The position numbers and the translations under genes were made by a program. This document shows, one piece after another, positions 6,956 to 15,522 of a stretch of 64,000 nucleotides of DNA. The notes beneath the pieces were generated by a model that saw only the letters and a list, made by a program, of their open reading frames with translations, did not search any database and was not told the origin of the DNA. Numbering within the stretch: position 1 is the first letter of the stretch; each line of letters starts with the position of its first letter. Where the stretch lies: NCBI GenBank assembly GCA_903911085.1, contig CAIWCC010000131.1:1-64000 (forward strand), written 5' to 3'. The stretch is from an uncultured Bacteroidales bacterium (GTDB lineage Bacteria; Bacteroidota; Bacteroidia; Bacteroidales; Paludibacteraceae).

Positions 6956-8956
6956 ATGCTAATAAAACGAATTAAAGTCCGTAATTTCAAAACCTATCTC
7001 AATCTCGATTTAGATCTTTCGGTTGACGAAGAAAGACCAATTATTCTGATAGGTGGGGTAAATGGCGGTGGTAAAACTACGCTGTTCGAATCTATTTATG
7101 GAGCTTTGTATGGTTTGCAAATTCATACTGCCAAGCAATTTAAAGAATTGTTGAATGCTGGCTCGCTGGGTGCCGAAGACGAAAAAATCACCTTGGAACT
7201 GCATTTCACAGGACGCGTACTGAACGAGGAGCAACAATATGTGCTTACGCGGAGCTATATGCTTAATCCTGCGGGCAATCCGGTAGAAAATGTAAAGCTA
7301 AATATGAATGGCACTATTTTTCAATACGGCACTGCCACGCCACCAGCACAACGGGCAGAACAAGAAGCACAGGTAAATAAAATTATCAAAGCCAATTTGC
7401 CGCAGGAATTAAGTCGCTATTTCCTTTTCGATGCTATGGAAGCCGGTAGTTTGCTGAAAGAAGACCAACTGAACCGTGTAATCAAAGAGAACATCGAAAA
7501 TGTAATGGGCTTTAATAAATACATGCAGTTGGCTAAATCTTCAGAAAGTTTATATCAATCAATGACTGCGCAACGTTTGGAAGTGGAAATTGAGAAGAAA
7601 GAGTATGTTGAATTGGTTGAACAAAAAAAGGCAAAGGAAGCAGAATTAGCAGGTCTGGAATTGCAGCTACAGGACTCGCTACAATATTCTGTCGCCAGCA
7701 AAGAGTTGTACGATAACCTGAAAAGCGGTTTGAATCAGGAAACAACCATTAAAAACAAAATTGAACAGACAAAAAATCAAATCGATTCCATTCATAAAAA
7801 GGAAGATATTTTCAGAAATGAGTTGGATAGTTTTGTTAAAGACTTCGAAATCAACGTCTGCTTGCCAAAACTGACCGAAGCCATCAAGAATGAAGTAAGT
7901 CTTATTCTGAAAACGAAAAACGAGAAATTACAACAAAGCAATTCCAATGTAAATCCGGAACAAATAGAGGCAATAAGTGCTACTATCTTACATTTTCTCA
8001 CACAAAAGAAATTATTGCTAAAAGAAATTTCATTATCGGATATGGTGGATTATGTGATAGCTTCAACTTCTAATTCTAACACACATGACGAATATGATTT
8101 TCTGGATTTCTCAGAAGTAAAAGCATTGGAAGAATTATTGAATTTGAAAACCTCAAATTCATTTCCCTCACTCAACCAACAGCAGGTTGATTTGAATTTG
8201 GGTTTAAATCAAGTTTCAGGGTTAGAATACCAAATCGAACAAATGAAAGCTCAAATTGCAGGTCGTGATTATACCTTGCTAAAGGCTTATGAAGAAAACG
8301 AAGCGAACATTAAGAATTTTGAAATTAAGATAGGCGAGATTAAACTTGAAATAGGTAAAATTGCTAAAAAATTGCACCAATTTGATATTCAAATTAGTCA
8401 GGAACCTGACCCCAAATACGACACATTAGGTCGTCTTAAAGGCTTCTTCGAAGATGTAGCGAATCAATTGTTGAAAGTAAAGAAACAACAAATTGAGTTG
8501 AAAATGAAACAGGACTTAAATATCAATCTTACAGCTTACCGTGATGTAATTGACAGGGTTGAATTGTCTGAGAACCTGGCTAATCTTACTTTTAAAATCT
8601 TTCACAAAGCCGGAAATGAAATCTATTTGAATCAATTAAATACAGCTTCAAAACAGATTGTAGTTCAGGTGTTACTGAAATCTTTGCACGAATTTGGAGA
8701 TTATGATCCTCCGGTAATGATTGATACAGTAATGGGCGTATTGGATGAAACCAGTCGGGCAACAGTTATGGAGAATTACTTCCCGGAACTTTCGCACCAA
8801 ACATTATTATTGAGTTCCGATAGTGAAATCAGACCGGGAAGTGACTTTGATAAAATTGAACCTTTTGTATCAAAGGCCTACACGCTACAACGCGACAGGG
8901 AAAATCAACATACGGATATTGTAACGGGTTATTTTGGCAAAATATTAAATAATTAG
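6956..8956 (+). CDS. DndD-like SMC/RecN-type ATPase
   Basis: A 666-residue ABC-type ATPase with coiled-coil middle. Walker A is GGVNGGGKTT (33-42). A long charged coiled-coil region spans about 190-520. The C-terminal Walker B and D-loop, MIDTVMGVLDETSR (about 586-599), is followed by YFPELSHQTLLLSSDSEI. This C-terminal pattern and RYFLFDAMEAG (about 155) closely follow DndD, the ATPase of the DNA phosphorothioation complex. No DndA, DndB or DndC is present here. It is followed immediately (no spacer) by the HerA-type gene, so the two are co-translated. It probably senses or remodels DNA for the Mod/Res pair upstream. The embedded toxin pair on the other strand lies just before it. Start ATG 6956. 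Confidence 0.85.
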   Translation: MLIKRIKVRNFKTYLNLDLDLSVDEERPIILIGGVNGGGKTTLFESIYGALYGLQIHTAKQFKELLNAGSLGAEDEKITLELHFTGRVLNEEQQYVLTRSYMLNPAGNPVENVKLNMNGTIFQYGTATPPAQRAEQEAQVNKIIKANLPQELSRYFLFDAMEAGSLLKEDQLNRVIKENIENVMGFNKYMQLAKSSESLYQSMTAQRLEVEIEKKEYVELVEQKKAKEAELAGLELQLQDSLQYSVASKELYDNLKSGLNQETTIKNKIEQTKNQIDSIHKKEDIFRNELDSFVKDFEINVCLPKLTEAIKNEVSLILKTKNEKLQQSNSNVNPEQIEAISATILHFLTQKKLLLKEISLSDMVDYVIASTSNSNTHDEYDFLDFSEVKALEELLNLKTSNSFPSLNQQQVDLNLGLNQVSGLEYQIEQMKAQIAGRDYTLLKAYEENEANIKNFEIKIGEIKLEIGKIAKKLHQFDIQISQEPDPKYDTLGRLKGFFEDVANQLLKVKKQQIELKMKQDLNINLTAYRDVIDRVELSENLANLTFKIFHKAGNEIYLNQLNTASKQIVVQVLLKSLHEFGDYDPPVMIDTVMGVLDETSRATVMENYFPELSHQTLLLSSDSEIRPGSDFDKIEPFVSKAYTLQRDRENQHTDIVTGYFGKILNN

Positions 8957-10552
8957 ATGATGAGCACAATTAATTTTCAAGCCATTAGAGAAGCCGAAGG
9001 GTTAAAAGAAATTCTTTCGGATATTCGCATCAACATTGAGCAACGTATTAACCTGAATAAATACAGTCACCAAAAATCGGTAACGCTTAATGGCAACAAA
9101 ATAATGAGAATTTGTTTGTTGGCGGGTTTATCGTGCCCCGACGAACGAACCATGGAGGAACTCGAAGCCGTGCAATTATCGAAAACGAGCAATCGGATTT
9201 TCGATTCGTTTTTTACAACACATAATTTGAGCACCATCTATTCGGCAATGTTTAAATTGAGATACCGCAAATTACCCATCGATTGGGACAATTTGAATGT
9301 GAAAAGTAAACTGTTTAATGCCGAAATGTTTAGAGGCAGGCAATTGCTCTTAAACGATACGGTATTAGACGAATGGTTGCTGAATACTAATTCATTTAGC
9401 GGAAGTGGCAAAGCAGGCCGCATCCCTTATTTGAATTTGAATATAGGAACGTATGAAGACAATATTCCGGCACTCTTAAACTTAAACGGTCGGGATATTA
9501 CAAATACACAAATACTTGTTGCAGGCACCACAGGCTCAGGTAAATCAAATTTATTAGCTGTGCTTCTCAACGAAATCAGAAGTTTATCAATTGAAAGCTC
9601 TTATCCGGTAAATTTCTTGCTATTCGATTATAAAGGCGAATTCTCTGACCCTGCAAACAATGCATGGCTCAATTTATTTGAAGTAGATCGTAGTTCAATT
9701 CTCGACCCTATTTCAGCACCACTTCCATTTAATCCTTTCAAAGATTTTGTTGGTAAGGCTCAAAACGAAATAAATCTTTATTCTACCGAGCTTGCAACAG
9801 CCATTTGCTCCATTGACAACGCACGTATGAGTGCAAATATGAGCAACAGGTTATCTGAAGCTATTATTAATTCATACAAACGGACTCAAAACAAAGCAGT
9901 AAGTTTCGATTTAATTCTGAAAGAATACACCACACAACAGCCTGAAAGAGATAGAGATAAAGACGACAGCATTAAATCAGTGTTGAAACAACTTATTCGC
10001 ACAAACCTATTTGCAAAGGAAGATACTGTTGACCTAATCAAAGAAAGTTTTATTGTCAAAATGGATGGTTTCCCTAAAGATGGTCCAATAGCAAAAGCAA
10101 TTGTTTACTTTATTGTTTCTAAGCTCAATACCATTTACGAAAAACTACCGAAACAGGCAATGGATGATGACTGTGTTGAGCTCCGTCATTTCAGCATTAT
10201 CGACGAAGCTCATTATATGCTCGGTTTTGATAACAAACCCTTGCGTGATTTAATTGCCGTAGGTCGAAACAAAGGGCTAAGTATTATTCTGGCCACTCAA
10301 AACATGGATAGCTACAAAAGTGAGTATTTCGATTTCTATGCCAATGCACAATATCCGCTCATTATGAAACAGCAGTCTATAAACGATGGTGTCATTAAGG
10401 ATTTATTTGGTGTTTCGGGCAACGAATTTCAGGAAATAAAACAAGCAATATCCAGCCTCCAAAAAGGCGAATTAATAATCAAAAACCCTACTGCCATTGC
10501 ATTAGGGATGGGAAAAAGATACAAGAAAATTAAGGTAAGTCATTTGATTTGA
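8957..10552 (+). CDS. HerA/FtsK-type ATPase with possible DndE-like N-terminus
   Basis: A 531-residue protein. The C-terminal two thirds is a HerA-like translocase: Walker A GTTGSGKS (190-197), FDYKGEF nearby, Walker B IIDEAH (about 414-419), and an ATQNMDS sensor-like segment. The first ~140 residues resemble DndE in layout (IMRICLLAGLS, then a helix with LSTIYSAMFKLRYRK), suggesting a DndE-HerA fusion; this part is tentative. DndE binds nicked DNA in phosphorothioation systems, and HerA ATPases pump DNA together with nucleases. The start codon ATG 8957 directly follows the stop codon of the DndD-like gene, and a second ATG follows at 8960. It is the last gene of the operon, with a bidirectional terminator about 220 bases on. 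Confidence 0.8.
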   Translation: MMSTINFQAIREAEGLKEILSDIRINIEQRINLNKYSHQKSVTLNGNKIMRICLLAGLSCPDERTMEELEAVQLSKTSNRIFDSFFTTHNLSTIYSAMFKLRYRKLPIDWDNLNVKSKLFNAEMFRGRQLLLNDTVLDEWLLNTNSFSGSGKAGRIPYLNLNIGTYEDNIPALLNLNGRDITNTQILVAGTTGSGKSNLLAVLLNEIRSLSIESSYPVNFLLFDYKGEFSDPANNAWLNLFEVDRSSILDPISAPLPFNPFKDFVGKAQNEINLYSTELATAICSIDNARMSANMSNRLSEAIINSYKRTQNKAVSFDLILKEYTTQQPERDRDKDDSIKSVLKQLIRTNLFAKEDTVDLIKESFIVKMDGFPKDGPIAKAIVYFIVSKLNTIYEKLPKQAMDDDCVELRHFSIIDEAHYMLGFDNKPLRDLIAVGRNKGLSIILATQNMDSYKSEYFDFYANAQYPLIMKQQSINDGVIKDLFGVSGNEFQEIKQAISSLQKGELIIKNPTAIALGMGKRYKKIKVSHLI

Positions 10553-10770
10553 TATAGGCTATTTTTCAATTATTCCTCACCCGATAAAAAGAAAAGACAG
10601 CTGGAAGAAATCTCGCAGAAACTAGGGTTGGGGTTGAAGGTAGAGGTTGTGTAATCTGATTCATACACCTCAGGTTGGTGCGGGTATGAGACTATGTGTT
10701 AATACAGAGTTAGTTGCAAACCTCAGTTTACGATGCGTAAAGCGGGAGAATAATATATTATAATAATCAT

Positions 10771-10810
10771 AAAAAAACAGCCAATCACAATACTGTAATT
10801 GGCTGTTTTT
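10771..10810. terminator. Bidirectional terminator between HerA-type and SPFH genes
   Basis: A hairpin with an 11-bp stem (AAACAGCCAAT / ATTGGCTGTTT), preceded by an A-run and followed by a T-run. It can stop the plus-strand defence operon and the minus-strand SPFH gene, which converge here. The 218 bases between the HerA-type stop codon and this hairpin hold no gene I can recognise. Confidence 0.85.
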
Positions 10811-10829
10811 ATATACAATTAACGACTTA

Positions 10830-12743
10830 TTATTTAGTCTTTGGTTTCAACTTATTGTCATCTGTATTAATAGGAAGTGGTTTTTTGTTCGGGTCAATCA
10901 TTTCCATGAGTTTCATCCCCAATAGCCCATCAATTGCATTACCACCATTTCCGTTTCCACCAATCAGGATATCTGGAATCAATTTTACATTTCCTTTCGA
11001 CAGTTCTTCGGTTATCTTATAACGGGTGAAATTTTCGTCTCCCATTGCTTTTACAGCCAATTCGTAGGCTTCGGCAGTAGATTTACCTATAGCAAGAATT
11101 TTCCCTGCTTCGGCATCACCTGTTAATTTAATTTGTTCTGCTTGAGCAGCTGCTTTCACTTTGATGGCTTCCGATTCGGCCACAGCTCGCATTTTGGTTG
11201 CTTCGGCTTCGGCACCTACAGCAAGTTTTATGCTGGTAGCATCACCTTCCGATTTTTTCACCGTTGCATTGGCAATTCGTTCTGCAATTTCCACACCTTG
11301 TTGCGCTTTTACAATTTCCTTTTGCATATCGGCAATGGCTGTTTCTTTTTCCATTCCCTGACGTGTTTCCTGCGCTTTTTTCTCAGTTTCGTAAGTCACT
11401 TTTTGCTCTTCGGCAATTTTACGATCGGTCAATGTTTTCATCAACGAATCTGGCGGAACAATGTCCCCAATGAGCGTATCAACTGCATTTACATTGTATT
11501 CGTCCAATACTTTTTTGATATGTTCTTTGGCCGATTCTTGTCTTTCTTTACGGGTACTTAAAAACGCAATAACGTCGCTATCCTGAGCTGAATTACGGAA
11601 ATAATTACCAATTGTAGGTTCGAGCACTTGCGAAACAAGGTTCACCATATTACCAAAACGTGCTATCACTTTTGGTGCTTCGGTGGTTGGCACATGAATT
11701 ATTTGAGCCACATCCAAATTGAATGGAAAACCATCTTTTGAACGTACCGTGATAGTAGACAGGTTTTTATCCAAATTATGAGCTTCACTTCTAGCGGATG
11801 CCCAGTTTAATACCAGATTAGTAGTTGGAACTAATTCCACTTTCATAATATAGGTATTGATTGGATATTTTCCTGGACCAAGTGGTTCAATCCATACTCC
11901 TTTGTCGCCTTTATTCACAATATTACCATGTTTGAAATCTGAACCTGTCAAATCATGTCCTTCATTGCCAATAAATGAAATCACAACGCCCACAAATCCA
12001 ATAGAAATTTCGGTCATTGGGATTTCTTCTAATTGTACAGCCCAAGGATTTAAGTTATACGAACCGGCCAAAATTACCTGCGGTTGCAATCCTCTGTTAC
12101 CACCGTTTTTCAAAAACAAGTCAAAATCCTGAAAGTTATTGTGACCTTCCACTAATTTACCCGCAATTTGTCCCACTTCGATAGGTTGCCCATCCAAGGT
12201 GGTAACAATTCCAACTTTACTTTCCTGAATACGAATCATATCGGTAATGGATACCTGAAAAAGCATGGTGTTGATACGATATGACCCCGTTGTAATATAA
12301 GCAGTTTGACGACCACGTTGTCCGCCATTCATTAAAAACTTTTCGGCATCCTGAAAATTGTCACATTCAACACTTTGTCCCAAAATGTTACCTGTAGGTA
12401 TTGCAGCGCCATCTTTCGACATCACCAAACCGATTTTTCCTTCAGGAATAATCATGAATTCCTCCATAGTAACATCGTATTGCCAAAACCACATGCCAAA
12501 ATAAAGACCTGGTGCCAACGCCTTAGCCTGAAATCCGGCTTCACCTTTGGTTGCAATAATCCGACCATCAGGCAAGGATTTATCTGCTCCAAACAATACG
12601 AACTTTTTGGTTACCAGTCCAATTTTATCTTCTGGCACAATAACCATCCCAAATAAAAACCGAAGAATGTACTTATAAAGTACAATACAAATAATTAGCA
12701 GCACTACCCACCAATAACTTCCAAGAAATTCAATCACAATCAT
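10830..12743 (-). CDS. SPFH/band 7 (flotillin-like) membrane protein
   Basis: A 637-residue protein with an N-terminal membrane segment (about 8-33), then several similar beta blocks containing (I/V)PEGKIGLV-type sequence (about 40-240). The SPFH/band 7 domain (about 250-450) is followed by a long Ala/Glu/Lys-rich coiled coil (about 430-590, with repeated AEAE and AQAEQ segments) of the flotillin type. Such proteins form membrane-associated oligomers that organise membrane microdomains; the exact role here is unknown. It is a single-gene unit, facing the defence operon across a shared terminator. A TAnnTTTG box lies about 105 bases upstream. No NfeD-type partner gene is adjacent. Confidence 0.85.
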   Translation of the reverse strand: MIVIEFLGSYWWVVLLIICIVLYKYILRFLFGMVIVPEDKIGLVTKKFVLFGADKSLPDGRIIATKGEAGFQAKALAPGLYFGMWFWQYDVTMEEFMIIPEGKIGLVMSKDGAAIPTGNILGQSVECDNFQDAEKFLMNGGQRGRQTAYITTGSYRINTMLFQVSITDMIRIQESKVGIVTTLDGQPIEVGQIAGKLVEGHNNFQDFDLFLKNGGNRGLQPQVILAGSYNLNPWAVQLEEIPMTEISIGFVGVVISFIGNEGHDLTGSDFKHGNIVNKGDKGVWIEPLGPGKYPINTYIMKVELVPTTNLVLNWASARSEAHNLDKNLSTITVRSKDGFPFNLDVAQIIHVPTTEAPKVIARFGNMVNLVSQVLEPTIGNYFRNSAQDSDVIAFLSTRKERQESAKEHIKKVLDEYNVNAVDTLIGDIVPPDSLMKTLTDRKIAEEQKVTYETEKKAQETRQGMEKETAIADMQKEIVKAQQGVEIAERIANATVKKSEGDATSIKLAVGAEAEATKMRAVAESEAIKVKAAAQAEQIKLTGDAEAGKILAIGKSTAEAYELAVKAMGDENFTRYKITEELSKGNVKLIPDILIGGNGNGGNAIDGLLGMKLMEMIDPNKKPLPINTDDNKLKPKTK

Positions 12744-12846
12744 AACTGTGTTTTTTTAAAATTTATAAATATTATTGTTGATTATATGTGTAAATGCCAC
12801 TATATGATACAATTGGATAATATGGTATGACCGTTTTAAACATTTT

Positions 12847-12854
12847 CAAATGTA
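12847..12854 (-). promoter_or_regulatory. -7 box upstream of SPFH gene
   Basis: TACATTTG read on the minus strand fits TAnnTTTG, about 105 bases before the SPFH start codon. No good -33 TTG is found at the usual spacing, so support is moderate. Confidence 0.4.
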
Positions 12855-13280
12855 ATACTTATTCTTTGATTTTAATAAAAAAAAACAAAATTATTTCACG
12901 TTGTTATTCATTTGTTTTTAACGTGTTGATTATTAGTCATAATAGTGAATGATAAAACACACATTTTTTGTTTTTTATTGACCTTATATGTTTTATATCT
13001 AAGTTAAATCATGTTGTTCAAAATGCTTTTCACACAAAAATTTGCAAATTCGAATTAAGTTGTATTTAGATATTGCACATAGTCATAGCAGAATAAAAAA
13101 ATAGCCTATTACATTCCTGCAATAGGCAATTATATGACTGTCGATTTACATATTAGCACATAGATTTTCTTTTTTATTCACTGATAAAATCATTCATTTC
13201 ATTGATTTGTGCACTGCTGTGATATTGTATCGCTATACATTTGCATTAAGTTTTCAAAACGTATTAAAAAAAAGAATATT
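12855..13280. other. AT-rich intergenic stretch with one hairpin
   Basis: Very AT-rich. The only clear structure is the hairpin GCCTATT / AATAGGC (13103-13127), preceded by an A-run, which could terminate transcription arriving on the minus strand. No gene is supported. Confidence 0.5.
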
Positions 13281-13445
13281 ATGTTGAAGAAAAATATTCC
13301 CATCGTATTTACATTCTTTTTGAGCAAGCCCCAAAAACAACAACTCACAAAAATTCGAAATCAAAACATATTCCCCAAAGGCGCTTATCTTTATTCCGAT
13401 CCGATAGATTTACCAGAAATTGATTGCGAGCGGTTATTGAAATAA
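13281..13445 (+). CDS. Doubtful 54-residue ORF
   Basis: A short open frame beginning MLKKNIPIVFTFFLSKPQKQ and ending PEIDCERLLK, with an A-rich stretch upstream of the ATG. It could encode a small basic protein or be a remnant. There is no family match I recognise, no promoter, and it lies alone between two minus-strand units. An upstream in-frame start at 13209 adds only unlikely sequence. Confidence 0.25.
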   Translation: MLKKNIPIVFTFFLSKPQKQQLTKIRNQNIFPKGAYLYSDPIDLPEIDCERLLK

Positions 13446-13575
13446 GAAAATCTACCTTAAAACGAACAAATAGTAGAATTAGAATTGATGTTCTTGTATT
13501 TGTCTCCGATTTATAATAAGAAGTTTTTATCCAATTACATAGTTGTAACTAGGCATGATTCCAAAGCTGACAAAT

Positions 13576-15489
13576 CTATTGCATTACCGGTTTATTCAAC
13601 TCCACAGCAATGATAGTAACCGTTTTATCCAATCTTTCAAAATCAGAAAGTGTGACTTCGCCATTGGCAGCTTGTTTGAATTTAACGGCTTTTTTTCCGG
13701 CAACCTGATAGGCTTTTACCGCTTTCTGACCTTTATTAATGGCTGGCAATGTTAGGGTATTTCCTTTAAAGTCGGAAAGCAAATAGATGTAAATTGTTTT
13801 ATCGCGGTAGGTAAAACCGTATTGTCCATCTTTGGGATTCCATGGACCGCCACGCGTGCCGTAAACTGCCTCGCCCACCTGACCAAGCCATTTGCCCATC
13901 GACAACAAAACGGTGGAAATGGCTTGCGGAATTTTCCCATGTCGGTCGGGGCCTACATTAAGCAATAAGTTCATGTTACGGATAACACAGTCGGACAGCA
14001 TTCTTTTGATATTATCGGTCGATTGCATTTTCGTGGTATCTTCCATGGCACTGTTGTAGCCCCACACGTAACCAAAGGTCATGCACTTTTCGTACAATTC
14101 TTCCGACCGCACCGGACCTGAAACACCTGCTCCGCCTTCTTCGGTTTTATAGTCGCCATACCAGCCGCAACGCGGATTGACCAATATATCGGGCTGATAT
14201 TTACGTACCATTCCCATTAATCCAAGCGATTTACCGGATTCTTTTTCCACGTCCTGAAAATAGCTATTCACCGGCCATTGATTTTGCGGATCGAGGTATT
14301 TGCCCGATTCCCAGAAGTACGACACATTTACATCGCCCGCCTGCTGACCCAGCCAACCACCGTCCCAGAATAGTTGGTCTATTTTGCCGTAATTGGTCAT
14401 CAATTCTTTCAGTTGGCAAAAAAGTTCTTCCTTCATTAAGCGCGCATTTTCTTTGTGTGCCGCATCGGTGGTGTAACCAAATTTGTTTTTCTTGCAATCG
14501 GTTCCTGTAACATCATAATAACCCGGAAATCGCCAGTTGATAAGGGTTTTGTACAAGCCAACCTTCAAGCCCTGCTTCCGACAAGCTTCTACATATTCCT
14601 TCACAAAATCACGGTTATGGGTTTGTTTTGAGGTGAATGCATTCATGTATTTGCTTTCGAACAGGCAATATCCGTCGTGATGCTGGGTGGTGAGGTTCAT
14701 ATATTTCATCCCTGCATTCTTAGCCAGTTGCGCCCATTCTTCGGGATTGTATTTATCGGCAACAAAATACTCGTTCCCACTTTCAGGATAAGCCAGTTTT
14801 CGGTATTCTTCGGGAAGAATTCCTTTATTTTCCATATACCACTCACCTTTTGCAGGTCCGGCATATAAGCCCCAATGAATAAACATCCCGAATTTAGCAT
14901 CCTGCAACCAATTCAATTTTTCATTGGGTTGCGTTTGTAGTCCGAGGTCGTTTTTCACCACCCGACTTGGAAGCGGCTTTATTCCCGCTACTTTTGCTGG
15001 AACATAATTGCCCACGCGCTCAATCACCACATTATCAACCCAAACGCTATTTTTTGAAGGATTATCGGCAATGCTAAAGGCTACAATTGCTTTCGACTGC
15101 CCTTCGAGGGTATGAAACTCTTTTTCTATCAACACCCAATCGGCCAATGCGCTTGCTACATTTACATTATTGCTGCCAAGTTCTTTTACATGCATTTGAA
15201 TTTCGTCGGAACCACTGGCAGTTTTTACTTGTGCTGAAATTTTATAAGTTGAGTTTGGAAGTAACTTAATGATACATTCGGTTGCCGAACCCGAACAAAT
15301 TTCGAGCGATTGCTTGCCTTCAATGGCGTTGGTCGAAAACCGGATATCATTTCCCACACGTGCCCAGGGCTTCATTACCTGTGTTTCGAAGTTGTATTTA
15401 AGGGTTGTAAAAGTTTGGTTTTGTGCTGAAAGCTGAATGCTGAGACAGCAAAAAATGAGCAACAATATTGAGTTTAATTTATGTGACAT
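13576..15489 (-). CDS. Secreted alpha-L-fucosidase (GH29) with N-terminal carbohydrate-binding module
   Basis: A 637-residue exported enzyme. A signal peptide (about 1-22, ending LSAQ) is followed by a jelly-roll module (about 25-160) like those that bind carbohydrates, then the GH29 catalytic barrel: WLQDAKFGMFIHWGLYAGP, TTQHHDGYCLFES, and LFWDGGW with predicted nucleophile D376. A C-terminal beta-sandwich follows. GH29 enzymes remove alpha-linked fucose from glycans. It is the last gene of a three-gene minus-strand operon with the GH10 xylanase (33 bases upstream) and a propeller hydrolase. The combination suggests use of fucosylated plant hemicellulose or similar material. It has no T9SS C-terminal domain, unlike the xylanase, so it is probably periplasmic. 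Confidence 0.92.
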   Translation of the reverse strand: MSHKLNSILLLIFCCLSIQLSAQNQTFTTLKYNFETQVMKPWARVGNDIRFSTNAIEGKQSLEICSGSATECIIKLLPNSTYKISAQVKTASGSDEIQMHVKELGSNNVNVASALADWVLIEKEFHTLEGQSKAIVAFSIADNPSKNSVWVDNVVIERVGNYVPAKVAGIKPLPSRVVKNDLGLQTQPNEKLNWLQDAKFGMFIHWGLYAGPAKGEWYMENKGILPEEYRKLAYPESGNEYFVADKYNPEEWAQLAKNAGMKYMNLTTQHHDGYCLFESKYMNAFTSKQTHNRDFVKEYVEACRKQGLKVGLYKTLINWRFPGYYDVTGTDCKKNKFGYTTDAAHKENARLMKEELFCQLKELMTNYGKIDQLFWDGGWLGQQAGDVNVSYFWESGKYLDPQNQWPVNSYFQDVEKESGKSLGLMGMVRKYQPDILVNPRCGWYGDYKTEEGGAGVSGPVRSEELYEKCMTFGYVWGYNSAMEDTTKMQSTDNIKRMLSDCVIRNMNLLLNVGPDRHGKIPQAISTVLLSMGKWLGQVGEAVYGTRGGPWNPKDGQYGFTYRDKTIYIYLLSDFKGNTLTLPAINKGQKAVKAYQVAGKKAVKFKQAANGEVTLSDFERLDKTVTIIAVELNKPVMQ

Positions 15490-15522
15490 TATAATCTTTG
15501 AATCTAATTATTTAAATCGTTA

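Noticed and set aside
6956-10552. A complete DNA phosphorothioation (Dnd) system
   Set aside because: Only DndD-like and possibly DndE-like parts are present; no cysteine desulfurase, DndB or DndC (PAPS-reductase-like) gene is seen.
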